This document shows, in pieces, positions 9,985-18,903 of a stretch of DNA of 64,000 bases. Each line of letters begins with the position of its first letter. Positions within the stretch are counted from its first letter, which is position 1. The notes under the pieces were generated by a model, which saw nothing but the letters and a program-made list of their open reading frames with translations, did no database searches and had not been told where the DNA came from. The position numbers and the translations under genes are program-made. This stretch comes from Orbus sasakiae (lineage in GTDB: Bacteria > Pseudomonadota > Gammaproteobacteria > Enterobacterales > Orbaceae): NCBI RefSeq assembly GCF_039542345.1, contig NZ_BAABHY010000001.1:1-64000 (forward strand). The letters are read 5' to 3'.

Positions 9985-10006
9985 GCCTCGCTTGTCGGGG
10001 TTTTTT
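9985..10006 (+). terminator. terminator or attenuator after tRNA-fMet
   Basis: CCTCG, loop CTTGT, CGGGG (one G-T pair) is followed by six T. It probably releases much of the tRNA transcript while allowing read-through into rimP. Confidence 0.65.
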
Positions 10007-10053
10007 AACACCTGAAATTTGTTGCTAACGATTTTAATGGATTAAGAATAAGT

Positions 10054-10072
10054 GGGCTTTATGCCCTTTTTT
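10054..10072 (+). terminator. second short attenuator hairpin before rimP
   Basis: GGGC, loop TTTAT, GCCC is followed by TTTTTT. The stem is only four pairs of G-C, so termination is probably partial. Together with the hairpin at 9985 it gives two sites at which NusA-sensitive termination could tune the operon; that role is inference. Confidence 0.45.
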
Positions 10073-10101
10073 ATTTTGTTAATTATGCTGTGGAGGTTTA
10101 A

Positions 10102-10557
10102 TTGGCTAGTTTAGAACAGCGATTAGTGGATATCATTCAAGGCCCAATTATGGCACTTGGGTATGAACTCGTTGGCGTTGAATATGTTCGCAGTCGCAAT
10201 CCGGTACTACGAATTTATATTGATAGTGAAAATGGTATTACTGTTGATGATTGTGCTGATGTCAGTCGCCAAGTCAGTGCTGTGCTGGATGTTGAAGATC
10301 CGATTACGACAGCATACAACCTAGAAGTTTCGTCACCAGGAATGGACCGACCTTTATTTACTTTAGAACATTATCGCCGCTTTTTAGGGGAAGAAATCAC
10401 TATTTCATTACGTATTGCTGTGGCAAATCGACGTAATTGGAAAGGGGCAATTAAAGCCGCGGATGATAATGAAATGATCACGCTCATAATTGATGGTAAA
10501 GATGAAGTATTTGCTTTAAGTAATATTCAAAAAGCTAATATTGTTCCAAAATTTTAA
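10102..10557 (+). CDS. rimP: ribosome maturation factor RimP
   Basis: RimP is needed for 30S subunit assembly. The 151-residue length and the N-terminus (SLEQRLVDIIQGPIMALGYELVGVEY written in parts: LEQRL, ALGYELVG) match the family, as does the central VSSPGMDRPL motif. The start is TTG, supported by a good GGAGG at 10092-10096 five bases upstream; I recall the E. coli gene also using a TTG start. A C-terminal SH3-like domain covers about residues 90-150. It is the first protein gene of the operon after the tRNA. Confidence 0.95.
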   Translation: MASLEQRLVDIIQGPIMALGYELVGVEYVRSRNPVLRIYIDSENGITVDDCADVSRQVSAVLDVEDPITTAYNLEVSSPGMDRPLFTLEHYRRFLGEEITISLRIAVANRRNWKGAIKAADDNEMITLIIDGKDEVFALSNIQKANIVPKF

Positions 10558-10605
10558 GCGAAATTTTAAGACCGAATTTAAAAATAGATAAGTAGGTAAC
10601 ATAGG

Positions 10606-12081
10606 ATGAATAAAGAAATTTTAGCGGTTGTTGAAGCGGTATCTAACGAAAAATCCCTAACGAGAGACAAGATTTTTGAAGCGCTTGAATCAGCATTAGC
10701 AACAGCAACGAAAAAGAAAAATGGACAAGATATTGATGTTATCGTAAAAATTGACCACAAAACCGGTGACTATGATACATTCCGCCGTTGGTTAGTGGTT
10801 AATGACGTAACTCAGCCACTGCGCGAAATCACATTAGATGCAGCACAATATGAAGAACCTGATAAAAACTTAGGTGACTATGTCGAAGAGCAAATCGAAT
10901 CGATTGCATTTGACCGAATTACCACGCAAACTGCAAAACAAGTGATTGTACAAAAAGTCCGTGAAGCTGAACGTGCAATGATTATCGATATGTTTCGTAA
11001 CCGTATTGGCGAAATTGTCACGGGGATTGTTAAAAAAACAAATCGTGATAGCGTTATTTTAGACTTAGGAAGTAATGCCGATGCGATGATGTCACGTGAA
11101 GATATGCTTCCGCGTGAAAATTTCCGTATTGGCGATCGTGTACGTGGCATTTTATATATTGTTGAAAACGACAATAAACCAGCTCAACTTTACGTGAGTC
11201 GTTCTAATCCACAAATGATGGAAGAGTTATTCCGTATTGAAGTGCCTGAAATTGGTGAAGAGATGATCGACATCAAAGGGGTTGCTCGTGATCCTGGTTC
11301 TCGCGCTAAAATTGCAGTAAAAAGTAATGACCGTCGAATCGATCCGGTCGGGGCATGTGTTGGTATGCGTGGTGCACGCGTACAAGCTGTGTCAAATGAA
11401 TTTGGTGGTGAACGCATTGATATCGTATTGTGGGATGATAATCCTGCGCAATACGTCATTAATGCAATGGCACCAGCAGATGTTGTATCGATTGTTGTAG
11501 ACGAAGATAAGCACACTATGGATATTGCGGTTCAAGAAGAAAACCTTCCGCAAGCAATTGGTCGTAATGGCCAAAATATTCGTTTAGCTTCACAGTTGAC
11601 GGGTTGGACATTGAATGTCATGACAACTGATCAGCTACAAGAAAAACATCATGCAGAATCATTCTCTGCCATCAAGAATTTAATGAAACATCTTGATATT
11701 GAAGAAGATCTTGCAACGTTACTCGTTGAAGAGGGATTCACTAACTTAGAAGAACTGGCTTATGTTCCGGTTGATGAATTACTTGAAATCGAAGAGCTTG
11801 ATGAAGATATCGTTGAAGCCCTACGAACCCGAGCCAAAGATGCGTTAACCACATTAGCATTAGCCAACAGTGGTAATAATCAACCAGCTCAGGATTTATT
11901 AAGTCTACAAGGTATGACGCAAGAACTTGCATATCAATTAGCTTCTCAAGGCGTTGTGACGCTTGAAGATCTTGCAGAACAAGGTACCGATGACCTGGCT
12001 GACATTGAAGGCCTAACAAGTGAGCAAGCTGGTGAGCTAATTATGAAAGCTCGTAATATTTGTTGGTTTGCAAATGAATAA
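10606..12081 (+). CDS. nusA: transcription termination/antitermination factor NusA
   Basis: NusA binds RNA polymerase and modulates pausing, termination and antitermination. The 491 residues match the enterobacterial length. The order is an N-terminal polymerase-binding domain (1-130), an S1 domain (about 135-200, IGEIVTGIVKK), KH1 and KH2 (about 230-345, with GSRAKIAVKS, GMRGARVQ and AIGRNGQNIRLAS), then two acidic helix-hairpin repeats (about 360-490). Those repeats end the E. coli-type protein and are absent from many other bacteria. It sits between rimP and infB. Confidence 0.97.
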   Translation: MNKEILAVVEAVSNEKSLTRDKIFEALESALATATKKKNGQDIDVIVKIDHKTGDYDTFRRWLVVNDVTQPLREITLDAAQYEEPDKNLGDYVEEQIESIAFDRITTQTAKQVIVQKVREAERAMIIDMFRNRIGEIVTGIVKKTNRDSVILDLGSNADAMMSREDMLPRENFRIGDRVRGILYIVENDNKPAQLYVSRSNPQMMEELFRIEVPEIGEEMIDIKGVARDPGSRAKIAVKSNDRRIDPVGACVGMRGARVQAVSNEFGGERIDIVLWDDNPAQYVINAMAPADVVSIVVDEDKHTMDIAVQEENLPQAIGRNGQNIRLASQLTGWTLNVMTTDQLQEKHHAESFSAIKNLMKHLDIEEDLATLLVEEGFTNLEELAYVPVDELLEIEELDEDIVEALRTRAKDALTTLALANSGNNQPAQDLLSLQGMTQELAYQLASQGVVTLEDLAEQGTDDLADIEGLTSEQAGELIMKARNICWFANE

Positions 12082-12110
12082 TTAAACGTAACAGGAAGGG
12101 ACAGTAACAC

Positions 12111-14795
12111 ATGACCAAAGTATCAATAGAAACACTGGCGCAAGAGATCAATACTCCAGTGGCGACCCTGTTGCAGCAGTTTGCTGATGCCGGTATGAAA
12201 AAAAGTGCATCAGATTCTGTTAGTCAAAAAGAGAAGGAGGCTTTACTTGCGTTTTTAAATCCGCAAAAAGGGCCAACTAAATTGACGTTACAGCGTAAAA
12301 CTCATACTACTTTGAATGTTCAAGGCTCTGGTGGTAAGAGTAAAGAAGTTAAAATTGAAGTTCGTAAAAAACGCACTTTTGTAAAACGCGACCCAGCAGA
12401 TATTGCTGCTGAACAAGAAAAAGCGCGCTTAGAGGCTGAGCAAAAAGCAGCTGAAGAGAAAGCGCGTTTAGAGGCTGAAGAAAAAGCAAAACAAGAAGCA
12501 GAAGAGAAAAAACGTATCGAAAAAGAACAACAAGAAGAAAAAGCGAAACAGGCTGCTATTGTCAAAGCCAATGCTGAAAAAGAGCTAAAAGAGCAAAAAG
12601 AAGCGGCGCAAGACCCGAAAGCGAAAAAAATCGCTGAAGAAAAAGCACGTTTAGAAGCTGAAGCGAATGAAATCAAGCGTAAAGCGGAAGAAGAACACCG
12701 TCGTAAACTTGAAGAAGAAGCAAAACGTATGGCAGAAGAAGCGCGTAAACTTGCTGAACAGTACAATGAAAAAGGTCCTGAGCAAGAACGTAGCAGTGAA
12801 GATGAAGATTATCACCTTACCACATCTGTATATGCTAGAGCCGCTGAAGATGATAACGATCGTGAAGTCGAAAGTGGTCGCGCTCGTGGTCGTGGCAGTA
12901 AAGTCGCTAAACAGAAAAAAGGCAGCAAATTATCTGAGAGTAAAGCTGAGCGTGAAGAAGCGCGAGCGATTACCCGTAGCGGTCATAAAAAGAAAGGTAA
13001 AAGTACCATTCAACAAGGTTTTAATAAACCCGTTCAAGCCGTTAACCGTGATGTGGTTATTGGTGAAACAATCACCGTTGCTGAATTAGCAAACAAAATG
13101 GCCGTTAAAGGTTCAGAAGTGATTAAAACCATGATGAAGATGGGCGCAATGGCAACCATCAATCAAGTTATTGACCAAGAAACAGCACAATTAGTGGCTG
13201 AAGAAATGGGACATAAAGTGGTTTTACGTCGTGAGAACGAGTTAGAAGAATCTCTGATGAGTGATCGTGATACCGGCGCTGAAAAAGTGTCTCGTGCTCC
13301 GGTTGTGACGATTATGGGTCACGTAGACCATGGTAAAACGTCATTGCTGGATTATATTCGTAAAGCGAAAGTGGCATCGGGCGAAGCTGGTGGTATTACT
13401 CAGCATATTGGTGCATACCATGTTAAAACCGCAAATGGTGAAATCACATTTTTAGATACACCAGGCCATGCTGCGTTTACCTCAATGCGTGCTCGTGGTG
13501 CGAAAGCAACAGATATCGTCGTATTAGTTGTTGCCGCAGATGATGGCGTGATGCCACAAACGATTGAAGCGATTCAGCATGCTAAAGCGGCAAATGTGCC
13601 AATTGTTGTTGCAGTTAATAAAATCGATAAACCTGAAGCCGATCCTGACCGTGTTAAAGGTGAGCTTGCTCAATATGGCGTGATGTCAGAAGATTGGGGT
13701 GGTGATGCACAATTTGTTCATGTCTCTGCCAAAGCGGGTACCGGGATTGATCAACTGCTTGAAGCCATTTTATTACAAGCAGAAGTATTAGAATTAAGTG
13801 CGATTGATACTGGTATGGCAAGTGGTGTCGTTATTGAATCATTCCTTGATAAAGGTCGTGGTCCAGTGGCTACCGTGTTAGTACAATCAGGTACCTTACA
13901 TAAAGGTGATATCGTATTATGTGGCTTTGAATATGGTCGTATTCGTGCTATGCGTAATGAACTCGGTAAAGAAGTGTCAGAAGCAGGTCCTTCAATGCCC
14001 GTTGAGATTCTAGGTTTATCAGGGGTACCATCTGCTGGTGATGAAGCAACTGTCGTACGTGATGAGAAAAAAGCACGTGAAGTTGCACTTTATCGTCAAG
14101 GTAAATTCCGTGATGTTAAACTTGCGCGTCAACAAAAAGCGAAACTCGAAAATATGTTCACCAACATGACGGATGGTGATGTTTCTGAGTTAAATATCGT
14201 ACTTAAAGCTGACGTACAAGGTTCTGTTGAAGCCATATCTGATGCGTTACTTAAACTCTCAACGGATGAAGTGAAAGTAAAAATTATTGGTTCAGGTGTG
14301 GGTGGTATTACAGAAACAGATGCATCACTTGCTGCTGCATCAAATGCTATCATACTGGGCTTCAACGTCCGTGCTGATGCTTCTGCGCGTAAAGTGATTG
14401 AATCTGAGAACTTAGATTTACGTTACTACTCTGTTATTTATGACTTGATTGATGAAGTTAAACAAGCCATGAGTGGTATGCTTGCACCAGAATATAAACA
14501 AGAAATTATCGGGCTTGCTGAAGTTCGTGATGTGTTTAAATCACCAAAATTTGGTGCAATTGCTGGTTGTATGGTGACGGAAGGTATTGTTAAACGTCAT
14601 AACAAAATCCGTGTATTACGTGATAACGTTGTTATTTATGAAGGCGAACTTGAATCATTACGTCGCTTTAAAGATGATGTTAATGAAGTCCGTAATGGTA
14701 TGGAATGTGGTATTGGTGTTCGTAACTATAACGATGTCCGCGTGGGTGATATGATCGAAGTATTTGAAACGATCGAAATTAAACGTACCATATAA
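12111..14795 (+). CDS. infB: translation initiation factor IF-2
   Basis: IF-2 is the GTPase that delivers fMet-tRNA to the 30S subunit. The 894-residue protein has the IF2-N domain at 1-50, a long Lys/Glu/Ala-rich linker (about 90-290), a second IF2-N-like domain, then the G domain near residue 400 with GHVDHGKT (P loop), DTPGH and NKID. Domains II, III and the tRNA-binding C domain follow. Internal starts giving IF2-beta-like forms are known in E. coli and are possible here; none is assigned. The co-location with the initiator tRNA that it recruits is conserved. Confidence 0.97.
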   Translation: MTKVSIETLAQEINTPVATLLQQFADAGMKKSASDSVSQKEKEALLAFLNPQKGPTKLTLQRKTHTTLNVQGSGGKSKEVKIEVRKKRTFVKRDPADIAAEQEKARLEAEQKAAEEKARLEAEEKAKQEAEEKKRIEKEQQEEKAKQAAIVKANAEKELKEQKEAAQDPKAKKIAEEKARLEAEANEIKRKAEEEHRRKLEEEAKRMAEEARKLAEQYNEKGPEQERSSEDEDYHLTTSVYARAAEDDNDREVESGRARGRGSKVAKQKKGSKLSESKAEREEARAITRSGHKKKGKSTIQQGFNKPVQAVNRDVVIGETITVAELANKMAVKGSEVIKTMMKMGAMATINQVIDQETAQLVAEEMGHKVVLRRENELEESLMSDRDTGAEKVSRAPVVTIMGHVDHGKTSLLDYIRKAKVASGEAGGITQHIGAYHVKTANGEITFLDTPGHAAFTSMRARGAKATDIVVLVVAADDGVMPQTIEAIQHAKAANVPIVVAVNKIDKPEADPDRVKGELAQYGVMSEDWGGDAQFVHVSAKAGTGIDQLLEAILLQAEVLELSAIDTGMASGVVIESFLDKGRGPVATVLVQSGTLHKGDIVLCGFEYGRIRAMRNELGKEVSEAGPSMPVEILGLSGVPSAGDEATVVRDEKKAREVALYRQGKFRDVKLARQQKAKLENMFTNMTDGDVSELNIVLKADVQGSVEAISDALLKLSTDEVKVKIIGSGVGGITETDASLAAASNAIILGFNVRADASARKVIESENLDLRYYSVIYDLIDEVKQAMSGMLAPEYKQEIIGLAEVRDVFKSPKFGAIAGCMVTEGIVKRHNKIRVLRDNVVIYEGELESLRRFKDDVNEVRNGMECGIGVRNYNDVRVGDMIEVFETIEIKRTI

Positions 14796-14819
14796 TTAGT
14801 ATACCAATTGTTAGTTATT

Positions 14820-14870
14820 TAGCCCTTACGTTATGATCATAGTTAATATGGTTATAACAAGGGCTATTTT
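14820..14870 (+). promoter_or_regulatory. intercistronic hairpin between infB and rbfA
   Basis: TAGCCCTT (14820-14827) pairs with AAGGGCTA (14859-14866). The loop itself contains GTTAT/ATAAC and is followed by TTTTG. It resembles a weak terminator or RNase processing site. The rbfA ribosome site (AAAAGGAG, 14875-14882) lies directly downstream. Confidence 0.5.
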
Positions 14871-14888
14871 GTAAAAAGGAGATTTAAT

Positions 14889-15266
14889 ATGGCAAAATCA
14901 TTTAGTCGTCCACAACGCGTGGGTCACGAGCTACAAAAAGAAATTGCAATTATACTTCAAAGGGAAATTAAAGATCCTCGTTTAGGTATGGTCACGGTTT
15001 CTGGCGTTGATTTATCCAGAGATCTTTCTTATGCCAAAGTATTTGTCACCTTCCTTAATGATAGTGAACCTGAAGTTGTTGAACAAGGTTTAAAAATATT
15101 AAATGATGCAACAGGTTATATTCGCTCATTAGTCGGTAAGGCAATGCAACTGAGAATTATCCCAGAACTTAAATTCGTCTATGATGAATCGTTAGTTGAA
15201 GGGATGCGCATGTCTAACTTAGTGAGTGAAGTTATTCATAAAGACGTAAGCCGTCATAAAGATTAA
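14889..15266 (+). CDS. rbfA: 30S ribosome-binding factor RbfA
   Basis: RbfA is a 125-residue KH-fold protein required for 16S 5' end maturation and cold adaptation. The N-terminal FSRPQRVGHELQKEIA and the central DPRLGMVTVSGVDLSRDLSYAKV are family signatures. A strong AAAGGAG ribosome site precedes the ATG. It is followed 17 bases later by truB, as in E. coli. Confidence 0.96.
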   Translation: MAKSFSRPQRVGHELQKEIAIILQREIKDPRLGMVTVSGVDLSRDLSYAKVFVTFLNDSEPEVVEQGLKILNDATGYIRSLVGKAMQLRIIPELKFVYDESLVEGMRMSNLVSEVIHKDVSRHKD

Positions 15267-15283
15267 TTAATTTAAGATCAAAA

Positions 15284-16192
15284 ATGGCAAGAAAACGCAA
15301 AGGCCGTGATATTCACGGCGTTTTATTATTAGATAAACCCACCGGCTTGACATCAAACGATGCATTACAAAAAGTAAAGCGGCTGTTCACGGCACAAAAA
15401 GCCGGTCATACCGGGGCTTTAGATCCATTGGCAACCGGTATGTTGCCAATTTGTTTTGGTGAGTCGACAAAGTTTTCACAATATTTATTGGATTCGGATA
15501 AACGTTATCGAGTGATTGCCCGTTTAGGCCAACGAACGGATACGTCTGATTCTGACGGGCAAATTATTGCTGAAAAACCCGTATTGATTACCCAAATGGA
15601 TATTGAGCAAGCCTTGACCCATTTTCGTGGGGATATTATGCAGGTACCAACGATGTTTTCTGCATTAAAACATCAAGGGCGTCCGCTATATGAGTATGCA
15701 AGACAAGGCATTACCATTGAACGTGAAGCAAGACCGATCACGATTTATGAAAATCGATTTATTGCGTTTAATGACAATCAGCTTGAGCTTGAAATTCATT
15801 GTTCTAAAGGTACGTATATTCGGACTATCATCGATGACTTAGGTGAAATGCTCGGTTGTGGCGCGCATATTATTTATTTACGTCGCATACACGTCTCAAC
15901 GTATCCTGCTGAAAAAATGGTAACGCTTGAATATTTACAGCAACATAAAGATGATATTGAATTGCTTGAATCATTATTATTGCCTGTCGATAGCCCTGTA
16001 CAAGATTATCCGATCATGACACTTTCATTCGCGCAGGGTACTGATATTTTATTGGGGCGAACAATCGAGGTTAATCCGTTGAGTTCGACACCACAAATTG
16101 TAAGACTTTACCAACAAATGGATTTTATTGGGGTGGGCCAATGGATTGGTAATTCGATCTCACCAAAGCGGTTAATACAAACGGAGAAATAA
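15284..16192 (+). CDS. truB: tRNA pseudouridine(55) synthase TruB
   Basis: TruB isomerises U55 in the T loop of tRNAs. Of 302 residues, the N-terminal catalytic domain has GVLLLDKPTGLTSN and the motif GHTGALDPLATG with catalytic Asp47. A PUA-like RNA-binding C-terminus covers about 250-302. It is the last conserved member of the operon. The next gene, two bases downstream, is an exporter rather than rpsO. Confidence 0.96.
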   Translation: MARKRKGRDIHGVLLLDKPTGLTSNDALQKVKRLFTAQKAGHTGALDPLATGMLPICFGESTKFSQYLLDSDKRYRVIARLGQRTDTSDSDGQIIAEKPVLITQMDIEQALTHFRGDIMQVPTMFSALKHQGRPLYEYARQGITIEREARPITIYENRFIAFNDNQLELEIHCSKGTYIRTIIDDLGEMLGCGAHIIYLRRIHVSTYPAEKMVTLEYLQQHKDDIELLESLLLPVDSPVQDYPIMTLSFAQGTDILLGRTIEVNPLSSTPQIVRLYQQMDFIGVGQWIGNSISPKRLIQTEK

Positions 16193-16194
16193 AG

Positions 16195-17067
16195 ATGTTA
16201 AGTCGTTTTTGGCCTATTGCCATTATTCTAATTTCAATGGCATCCGTGCAAGGCAGCTCATCATTAGCGAAATATTTATTCCCAATCTTAGGCCCCTCGG
16301 GGATGACAGCATGGCGATTACTTTTTTCATCAATCATGCTAGTGCTCATCTTTAAGCCGTGGCGCAAACCGATTTCAAAACAAGCGTGGAAGTATATTGT
16401 ACTCTACGGATTTGCATTAGGATTTATGAATCTGTCTTATTATTCATCGATTGAACGTATTCCAATTGGTATTGCGGTTGCGATTGAATTAACGGGGCCG
16501 ATTACAGTTGCGATGTTTGCTGCTCGAAAAATTACCGATTTCGTTTGGCTTGCTATTGCGATTATTGGGTTAGTCATGCTATTACCGATTCATAGTGCGG
16601 GTGCTGACTTAGACTTAGTCGGCGTTTTATTGGCGATCTGTGCTGGCGCATGCTGGGCGATGTATATTGTGTTCGGTCGTAAGGCTGGCCAGTTGCAAGG
16701 CGCATCGAGTGTGGCTCTTGGATCAGTTATCATCTCGTTTGTCATTTTTCCTATTGGTGTTTGGCAAAGCGGTCCGATGATGTTTTCAATTGATGTTTTG
16801 CCATTAGCCTTTATTGTGGCATTACTGGCCTCAGCAATACCGTATGCTCTCGACATGGTTGCTTTGCCAAGGGTTCCGGCATTAACGTTTAGTACATTAA
16901 TGAGTTTATCACCTGTTTTAGGTGCATTATCTGGATTGATTTTTTTAAATGAAACGTTATCAGGTTATCAATTAGTTTCGATTGTATTAATTATTATATC
17001 TTCGATTGGTACCGTGCTATCTATAACCCATAAACCGAAAATTAAAGCGGTGAGTGCGGATTCATAA
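16195..17067 (+). CDS. rhtA: EamA/DMT-family exporter, RhtA-like
   Basis: This 290-residue inner-membrane protein has ten predicted helices arranged as two EamA repeats. Similarity to E. coli RhtA (threonine/homoserine exporter) is clear in MASVQGSSSLAKYLFP, PIGIAVAIELTGP, GACWAMYI and FLNETLSGYQL. By homology it exports threonine, homoserine or related amino acids by proton exchange; the substrate is inferred. The ATG lies two bases after truB, within an AAAGATG context, so it is translated from the operon mRNA. Its presence here instead of rpsO-pnp is a synteny change. Confidence 0.85.
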   Translation: MLSRFWPIAIILISMASVQGSSSLAKYLFPILGPSGMTAWRLLFSSIMLVLIFKPWRKPISKQAWKYIVLYGFALGFMNLSYYSSIERIPIGIAVAIELTGPITVAMFAARKITDFVWLAIAIIGLVMLLPIHSAGADLDLVGVLLAICAGACWAMYIVFGRKAGQLQGASSVALGSVIISFVIFPIGVWQSGPMMFSIDVLPLAFIVALLASAIPYALDMVALPRVPALTFSTLMSLSPVLGALSGLIFLNETLSGYQLVSIVLIIISSIGTVLSITHKPKIKAVSADS

Positions 17068-17095
17068 AAAAAGGGCGAAAGCCCTTTTTTGTTTT
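17065..17095. terminator. bidirectional terminator between rhtA and gstA
   Basis: AAAAAAGGGC, loop GAAA, GCCCTTTTTT. The symmetrical A and T tracts let it work for the plus-strand translation operon and the convergent gstA. Confidence 0.9.
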
Positions 17096-17105
17096 TATCT
17101 GTCAG

Positions 17106-17702
17106 TTATTTTGCTTCTTGTGCAAGGGCTTGTTTAACGGCATCAAATGCATCAACGCGCTGCATAAACTGATCAATCGCCGGATATGGTGGCAAATTAG
17201 GGATCACTTTACGCCAGCGCAGTACAACATACAAATAAGCATCAGCAATCGTGAAGTAATCGGTTGCGATAAAATGACGATCTTTTAAGCGCGCTTCCAA
17301 ATAAGCATATTTATCTTTAAGTGCAGTAATCGCGGCATCTTTCTCTGCCTGTACTTGTGATTTAAAGAGTGGACCATAGGCTTTATGAAGCTCAGTGGCA
17401 ACATAACTTAACCAAGATAACGTTTGGTAACGTTCAAGCTCGCCAACGGGGGCTAACAATTTTACATTAGGGACTTTATCAGCAATATACTGAGCAATTG
17501 CAATATTTTCAGTCAGGATGGTTTTATCATCAAGCTCAAGCGTTGGGACTTGCCCACGAGGGTTGATTTCAAAAAAATTACGGTTACGTTCGGTTCGCTT
17601 CGTTTTAAGATCGACCCGCTCAACAGAAAACTCTAAATCAGACATACAAAGCAGAATATGCTGTGTCAATGAACACGCACCAGGACTATAGTATAGTTTC
17701 AT
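17106..17702 (-). CDS. gstA: glutathione S-transferase, beta class
   Basis: This is a cytosolic GST of 198 residues (E. coli GstA has about 201). The thioredoxin-like N domain opens MKLYYSPGACSLTQHI with the beta-class Cys10. The glutathione-binding loop INPRGQVPTLEL and TENIAIAQYIAD are present. An all-alpha C domain follows (90-198). It conjugates or reduces electrophiles with glutathione. It is transcribed alone, convergent with rhtA; a 43-bp dispersed element lies about 110 bases upstream. Confidence 0.93.
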   Translation of the reverse strand: MKLYYSPGACSLTQHILLCMSDLEFSVERVDLKTKRTERNRNFFEINPRGQVPTLELDDKTILTENIAIAQYIADKVPNVKLLAPVGELERYQTLSWLSYVATELHKAYGPLFKSQVQAEKDAAITALKDKYAYLEARLKDRHFIATDYFTIADAYLYVVLRWRKVIPNLPPYPAIDQFMQRVDAFDAVKQALAQEAK

Positions 17703-17814
17703 TAGTAACTCCTTATTTGCTCTATTAGCAAGATTATCATACTGCTTTTGTGTATAAAAAATAAGTGATTTATTGCGGAATTTGTTTCCCTTACATCTTA
17801 TTGTATTTAAATAT

Positions 17815-17857
17815 TTTCGTTAAATTATTGTTGTAATAGGCGATTATAGTGTAAAAA
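17815..17857 (-). repeat. 43-bp dispersed element, copy A
   Basis: Read on the minus strand it starts TTTTTACACTATAATCGCC and ends ACAATAATTTAACGAAA. It is gap-free against copies at 26918-26960 and 61204-61246. It lies between the divergent gstA and aldo/keto reductase genes, in a 284-bp spacer with no other clear feature. Confidence 0.75.
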
Positions 17858-17986
17858 AAACTCGTAATAGGGGGATGACTGTCCTCCCAAATAAGGCTAA
17901 TTTAATCGATAACTTTATTTGAAATAGATTGCGTGTATACTTATTTCATTGTCATCATTGATGGGTTTAAATAAATCGGAGGTTTT

Positions 17987-18829
17987 ATGTCGTTGTCATT
18001 CTCTTCAACCGTTAAATTAAATGAATATGTTTCACTCCCTAGATTAGGTTTTGGTACTTATAAAATTACTGATTTAGACGAAATGGAGAAAGCAATTGCT
18101 CAAGCACTCAACGTTGGCTACCGTTCATTCGACACTGCACAGCTCTACAAAAACGAGCGAGAATTAGGTACAGCTTTAAAAAATAGTGGTTATAAAAGAC
18201 AAGATTATTGTGTGACATCTAAAATACACAATAAAAATCAAGGGTATGATGAAACACTGCACGCCTTTGATCAGGTTTTAGATGATTTACAAATGGATTA
18301 TGTTGATCTCTTTTTAGTCCATTGGCCATTAAGCAATACTTTTTTTGAAACGTGGAAAGCCTTTGAGCGTATTTTTGAGGAAAAACGCGCAAAAGCCATT
18401 GGCGTGTGCAATTTTAATATTTCTCATCTAGAATTATTATCGACCAAAGCGAATGTTAAACCTGTGATCAATCAGATTGAATTGCATCCTTACCTGACTC
18501 AAGAAAAGTTAGTCCAGTACTTACAACAAGAACATATTGCCATTGAAGCATGGTCACCACTTGCTCGTGGTAAAATTAACGATGAAAAACTGCTGCTTGA
18601 ATTGGGGCAAAAATATCACAAATCGCCGACACAAATTACGCTACGCTGGCACATGCAAAAAGGGTTTATTGCAATTCCTAAATCGAGTAATCCAATTCGA
18701 ATTGCTGATAATGCTAACATCTTTGATTTTGAATTAACCGATGCAGAGATTAAACAGATTGATCAGCTCAATCAAGATTTCCGTACTGGTCCGAATCCAG
18801 ATGATGTTTATAAGAAAAATGGTTTCTAG
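17987..18829 (+). CDS. aldo/keto reductase (2,5-diketogluconate reductase type)
   Basis: This 280-residue NADPH-dependent oxidoreductase has a TIM-barrel fold. The catalytic tetrad is visible: Asp49 (FDTAQLYKNE), Tyr54, Lys79 (TSKI) and His112 (VHWP). Cofactor-loop motifs IPKSSNPIRI and the GVCNF strand are intact. It resembles DkgA/DkgB and Gram-positive relatives that reduce methylglyoxal and other small aldehydes; the physiological substrate is unknown. A CGGAGG ribosome site precedes the ATG. It is monocistronic and ends in a bidirectional terminator. Confidence 0.9.
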   Translation: MSLSFSSTVKLNEYVSLPRLGFGTYKITDLDEMEKAIAQALNVGYRSFDTAQLYKNERELGTALKNSGYKRQDYCVTSKIHNKNQGYDETLHAFDQVLDDLQMDYVDLFLVHWPLSNTFFETWKAFERIFEEKRAKAIGVCNFNISHLELLSTKANVKPVINQIELHPYLTQEKLVQYLQQEHIAIEAWSPLARGKINDEKLLLELGQKYHKSPTQITLRWHMQKGFIAIPKSSNPIRIADNANIFDFELTDAEIKQIDQLNQDFRTGPNPDDVYKKNGF

Positions 18830-18860
18830 CAGTAATAAAATGATGTCTAATTGACCCTAA

Positions 18861-18889
18861 AATACCGCTAAATATTTAGCGGTATTTTT
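18861..18889. terminator. bidirectional terminator
   Basis: AATACCGCTAAA / TTTAGCGGTATT is a perfect palindrome followed by TTTA. It separates the aldo/keto reductase from the convergent AEC transporter. Confidence 0.88.
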
Positions 18890-18903
18890 ATAAGCGGGAA
18901 TGA

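Noticed and set aside
10878..11516. Antisense frames opposite nusA
   Set aside because: They lie wholly inside a strongly conserved gene and have no start signals or family resemblance.
12320..12766. Long antisense frame of Ser/Ala/Phe-rich protein opposite infB
   Set aside because: It is the mirror of the Lys/Glu/Ala-rich linker of IF-2; composition explains the open frame and there is no ribosome site.
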